Shown here: piece after piece, positions 61,608 to 64,000 of the stretch | Numbering within the stretch: position 1 is the stretch's first letter | Layout of the letters: each line of letters opens with the position of its first letter | NCBI RefSeq assembly: GCF_003986935.1 | Contig: NZ_RJZE01000013.1 | Location: 62,001-126,000 of the forward strand | Origin: Paraburkholderia kururiensis JCM 10599 = LMG 19447 | Lineage (GTDB): Bacteria > Pseudomonadota > Gammaproteobacteria > Burkholderiales > Burkholderiaceae | Reading direction: 5' to 3' | DNA length: 64,000 nucleotides | Notes under the pieces: model-generated | Seen by the model: only the letters and a program-made list of their open reading frames with translations | What the model was told of the DNA's origin: nothing | The model's database searches: none | Position numbers and translations under genes: made by a program

Positions 61608-61655
61608 GCGCAGCGTGCGTGCACTGCAAGCGCTTGCAGTGCACGCACGCTGCGC
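61608..61655. repeat. Perfect 48-bp palindrome (24-bp arms, no loop)
   Basis: Every base from 61608 to 61631 pairs with its partner from 61632 to 61655. The centre is GCAAGCGCTTGC and the arms carry TGCACT / AGTGCA. No T-run follows on either side (AATGCCGAA on the left, CGTTG on the right). It lies about 240 bp upstream of the sigma-54-type promoter. Confidence 0.95.
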
Positions 61656-61916
61656 CGTTGTGCACCCGCTTCGGGCGAGGGCCTATGACCGCGAGAGACC
61701 GCGCGTGCGTTCGAGGGATTCGTGCGCGGCTATGAGCGCGGCGTGCTTGCCACGTTCTCGCTGTCGCGCAGCGTGAAGCGGGCGTGGATCGGCGAGACCT
61801 GCGGCACGATGGCCGGGTCCATCAGGAAAACGAAGCAGGAAGGAAAGAAGCCGGAGAGGGTTGTCGCCGCCCGTGGCGGGCGGCGGCAGAGAGCAGTGCC
61901 TGAAGGGCGCTCAGTC

Positions 61917-62240
61917 TCAGTAAGTGGGCACCGAAGGGTCCACCTGGCGCGACCAGGCGTCGATGCCGCCTTGCAGGTTGAAGACTTTCGTGAAGCCGCG
62001 CGACTCGAGGAACATCGCGACCTGGGCGCTGCGTGCGCCGTGGTGGCACACGCAGACAATCTGCGCTTCGTCGTCCAGTTCCTCGCTGCGCGCGGGAATC
62101 TCGCGCATCGGGATCGACACGGCGCCGGCGATCTGCGCTGTCTGGATTTCCCACGGCTCGCGCACGTCGAGCAGCACGGGCGCGGGGCGGGCGGAGTCGG
62201 CCAGCCATTCGGCGAGCGCGGGGGCGGTCAGGTTTTGCAT
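61917..62240 (-). CDS. Rhodanese-like sulfurtransferase
   Basis: 107 aa, a single rhodanese domain: VLLDVREPWEIQTAQIAGAVSIPM (CH2A-like) and active-site C65 in VCVCHHGARS, the six-residue loop typical of sulfur carriers. It ends NLQGGIDAWSRQVDPSVP, the usual GlpE/PspE-like C terminus. MQNLTAPALAEWLAD is the family start and the preceding residues are Arg-rich. It follows the Pcm-like gene by 61 bp in the same direction. Confidence 0.93.
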   Translation of the reverse strand: MQNLTAPALAEWLADSARPAPVLLDVREPWEIQTAQIAGAVSIPMREIPARSEELDDEAQIVCVCHHGARSAQVAMFLESRGFTKVFNLQGGIDAWSRQVDPSVPTY

Positions 62241-62301
62241 GATGGCATGTCGTCGGTTGTCGGCAGTCCGTCGTCGTCGGTTTGCAGGTGGGCAAACCGG
62301 C

Positions 62302-62955
62302 TCAGAACTTGAATCGCGGCGGCTGGACGGCGTTGTGCAGCGGCTCGATGTACGTTTCGAACACGTCGGCAATGCGGTACTGCTTCTCGTCGACGCGCGT
62401 AATGATCTGTGCCTTCATCACCGGCGCCACGCCGACGAATGCCGCGAGCCGGCCGCCGATCTTCAGTTGCTCCAGCATTTCCTGCGGCAGCACGGGCAGG
62501 CCGCCCGACACGCAGATCACGTCGTAGGGCGCCGCTGCCGGCCAGCCGCGCGCGCCGTCGCCCGTGGCGACTTCCGCGTTCAGCACGCCGTTCGCGGCCA
62601 GGTTCGTACGCGCGAGTTCGGCCAGTTCCGGCTTGATGTCCACCGTCAGCACGTGCTGGGCGCGATGCGCGAGCAGCGCCGCCATGTAGCCCGAGCCCGC
62701 GCCGATTTCCAGCACGCTTTCGTGCTTCTTCACCGCCAGTTCCTGCAGCACGCGCGCTTCCACGCGCGGGGCCAGCATGTGCTCGCCGCCGGGCAGGGGA
62801 ATTTCGAGGTCCGCGAAGGCGATGTTCACGTAAGCCGCGGGGACGAAGTTTTCACGCTTGACGACGGAGAGCAGGTTCAGCACGTCCTGGTCCAGCACAT
62901 CCCAGGGGCGAATCTGCTGCTCGATCATGTTGAAACGCGCTTGTTCGATGTTCAT
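62302..62955 (-). CDS. Protein-L-isoaspartate O-methyltransferase family protein
   Basis: 217 aa. MNIEQARFNMIEQQIRPWDVLD is the start of the Pcm-like family found beside rhodanese and TolC genes in Burkholderia. SAM motif I is SVLEIGAGSGYMAALLA, followed by VLTVDIKPELAELAR and GDGARGWPAAAPYDVI. In this subgroup the repair of isoaspartate is assumed, not shown. TACAAT (63046-63051, minus strand) may be the -10 box. A perfect dyad CCACGCG-CGCGTGG (63004-63017) lies in its 5' leader. Confidence 0.9.
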   Translation of the reverse strand: MNIEQARFNMIEQQIRPWDVLDQDVLNLLSVVKRENFVPAAYVNIAFADLEIPLPGGEHMLAPRVEARVLQELAVKKHESVLEIGAGSGYMAALLAHRAQHVLTVDIKPELAELARTNLAANGVLNAEVATGDGARGWPAAAPYDVICVSGGLPVLPQEMLEQLKIGGRLAAFVGVAPVMKAQIITRVDEKQYRIADVFETYIEPLHNAVQPPRFKF

Positions 62956-63045
62956 GATGGTTCGGCGATGAGGTTCGGGTACAGCCAGGGGAAAAGTGTT
63001 GGACCACGCGCGCGTGGCCCATTTTTAAACTTGCGGAACGGCGGG

Positions 63046-63051
63046 ATTGTA
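63046..63051 (-). promoter_or_regulatory. Possible -10 element of the Pcm-family gene
   Basis: TACAAT read on the minus strand, 91 bp before the start codon, with no clear -35. It lies in the divergent region shared with the LacI-type regulator. Confidence 0.3.
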
Positions 63052-63145
63052 CCAAACCGCGCTTTCTTCCCGGGCTGAAGCGGGCGCCGTGGGTCGGTGT
63101 TTGTCCCTATGCGAAAGGGCTTGCGCTCGGGCGTACGGGCGACCA

Positions 63146-63167
63146 AAAATGTAATCGATTACATTTT
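63146..63167. promoter_or_regulatory. 22-bp perfect palindrome, probable LacI-family operator
   Basis: The core is TGTAATCGATTACA with a central CG, extended by AAAA / TTTT arms to 11-bp perfect symmetry. A central CG with symmetric A/T-rich arms is the classic LacI/GalR operator form. It lies 53 bp before the start of the LacI-type gene, so autoregulation is likely. Confidence 0.8.
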
Positions 63168-63219
63168 CCGCGACGTTTTCACGCAGCATCAGTCGCCCCC
63201 CCGTGCCACGCACTTGCCC

Positions 63220-64000
63220 ATGTCAGGACGACTCCAACCAGACGCCGCCCCAGCCGCGACCGAACTGACCGAGCCGAACGAACCGAACGAACCGAAAGGC
63301 ACGCCCGAGCCCGCGCTTTCGATTGCCGGGGTGGCCGAGCGCGCAGGGGTGTCGGTGGCCACGGTCTCGCGCGTGCTCAACGGTCACGCGAACGTGCGGG
63401 CCGCCACCCGTGAGCGCGTGATGGCCGCGGTGGAACGCTGTGGCTATCGCGTCAACGAACTCGCGCGCAATCTGCGAACCGCCGAGAGCCGGCTGCTGCT
63501 CACCATGGTCCCCGACTTCGGCAATCCGTTTTACGCGGAGATCGTGCGCGGCATCGACAGCGTGGCGCGTCAGCATGGCTACTTCATGCTGCTGTGTGAC
63601 ACCGGCGCGGACCCCGGCCGCGAGCGCAGCTACTTCGACCTGTTGCGCCGCCGACGCGCCGACGGCGCCATCTGCCTCGATCCGGCCACGGTCCAGCAGG
63701 CGCTCGCGGACGAATCGATTTCGCTGCCCTGGGTGGCGTGCTGCGAGTTCGATGCCCGCGTGGGCGTGCCCTACGTCGGCATCGACAACTACCGCGCCGC
63801 GGGCGACGCCGTGCGGCATCTGCTGGCGCGCGGCCACACGAAGATCGCGCTCATCAATTCCGACGAGCACTACCTGTATGCGCAGCAGCGCGAGCGCGGC
63901 TATCTGGATGCGCTCGCCGACGCCGGACTCACGCCGCGCGACGCCTGGCGCGTGAACCTGAACTGCCTCGATTACGAAGCGGGCGCCCGCGCCGCCGCGG
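63220..64000 (+). CDS. LacI-family transcriptional regulator (partial, 3' end beyond window)
   Basis: At least 260 codons, running off the right edge. A short Pro/Glu/Asn-rich lead (a degenerate ACCGAACGA repeat gives TEPNEPNEPKG) is followed by the helix-turn-helix at residues ~35-56 (IAGVAERAGVSVATVSRVLNG). The hinge (ELARNLRTAESRLLL) and the periplasmic-binding-protein-like sensor domain (TMVPDFGNPFYAEIVRGIDSVA, VPYVGIDNYRAAGDAVRHL) then begin. The effector is probably a sugar, nucleoside or similar metabolite. Target genes should lie to the right of the window. Confidence 0.93.
   Translation, partial: MSGRLQPDAAPAATELTEPNEPNEPKGTPEPALSIAGVAERAGVSVATVSRVLNGHANVRAATRERVMAAVERCGYRVNELARNLRTAESRLLLTMVPDFGNPFYAEIVRGIDSVARQHGYFMLLCDTGADPGRERSYFDLLRRRRADGAICLDPATVQQALADESISLPWVACCEFDARVGVPYVGIDNYRAAGDAVRHLLARGHTKIALINSDEHYLYAQQRERGYLDALADAGLTPRDAWRVNLNCLDYEAGARAAA

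Larger units (their letters stand above)
61233..61916. other. Regulatory region upstream of urtA
   Basis: 684 bp between urtA (minus) and the rhodanese stop. It holds the sigma-54-type promoter (61367-61382), a GTGCT-GTC-AGCAC dyad (61388-61400) and the 48-bp palindrome (61608-61655). No gene-like frame is evident in the rest. Confidence 0.6.

Overview
The window is 64 kb of high-GC, densely coded chromosome. Gene content and gene order point to a beta-proteobacterium of the Burkholderiaceae (Burkholderia, Paraburkholderia, Trinickia or a close genus). The markers are Kdo hydroxylase between waaC and waaA, a urt/ure urea locus, a trimeric autotransporter, several CHASE2 kinases and an aryl-polyene-type locus. 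I saw no rRNA, tRNA, CRISPR array, transposase or phage gene. Both ends are cut inside genes: a response regulator on the left and a LacI-type regulator on the right.

Layout. 1-2.3 kb (minus): a six-helix sensor kinase of the CqsS/LqsS alpha-hydroxyketone quorum-sensing type with an overlapping response regulator. 2.3-13.3 kb (plus): signalling genes, with two paralogous CHASE2 sensor kinases, one OmpR-type regulator, a lipoprotein and a TPR/glycosyltransferase-like protein. 14.0-18.9 kb (plus): a trimeric autotransporter adhesin followed by an OmpA-like lipoprotein resembling the TAA partner TpgA. 19.3-24.1 kb: a phosphatidylserine-decarboxylase-like protein, topoisomerase IB, a DUF892 protein and a small exported repeat protein. 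24.2-36.6 kb: an aryl-polyene-like type II PKS locus (ketosynthase, chain-length factor, two hotdog dehydratases, adenylating enzyme, ACP, acyltransferase, LolA-like protein, MMPL exporter, deacetylase, glycosyltransferase) with no ketoreductase or thioesterase in view. 36.7-47.7 kb: SAM hydrolase, galE, two glycosyltransferases, a flippase, phosphomannomutase/phosphoglucomutase, then waaC-kdoO-waaA for the LPS inner core.

47.7-61.2 kb (minus): a nitrogen locus. In transcription order it reads urtABCDE (urea ABC importer), ureD, an orphan amino-acid binding protein, ureA, ureB, ureC, ureE, ureF, ureG. A sigma-54 type promoter lies before urtA and a perfect 48-bp palindrome lies about 240 bp upstream of it. 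61.9-64 kb: rhodanese, a Pcm-family methyltransferase and a divergent LacI-type regulator with a perfect 22-bp operator-like palindrome.

Short tandem repeats with 11-14 bp periods recur at more than a dozen places, both between genes and in frame inside signal peptides and linkers. Together with an unpaired intrinsic terminator next to the quorum-sensor kinase, they are the main sequence features that the gene annotation does not explain.
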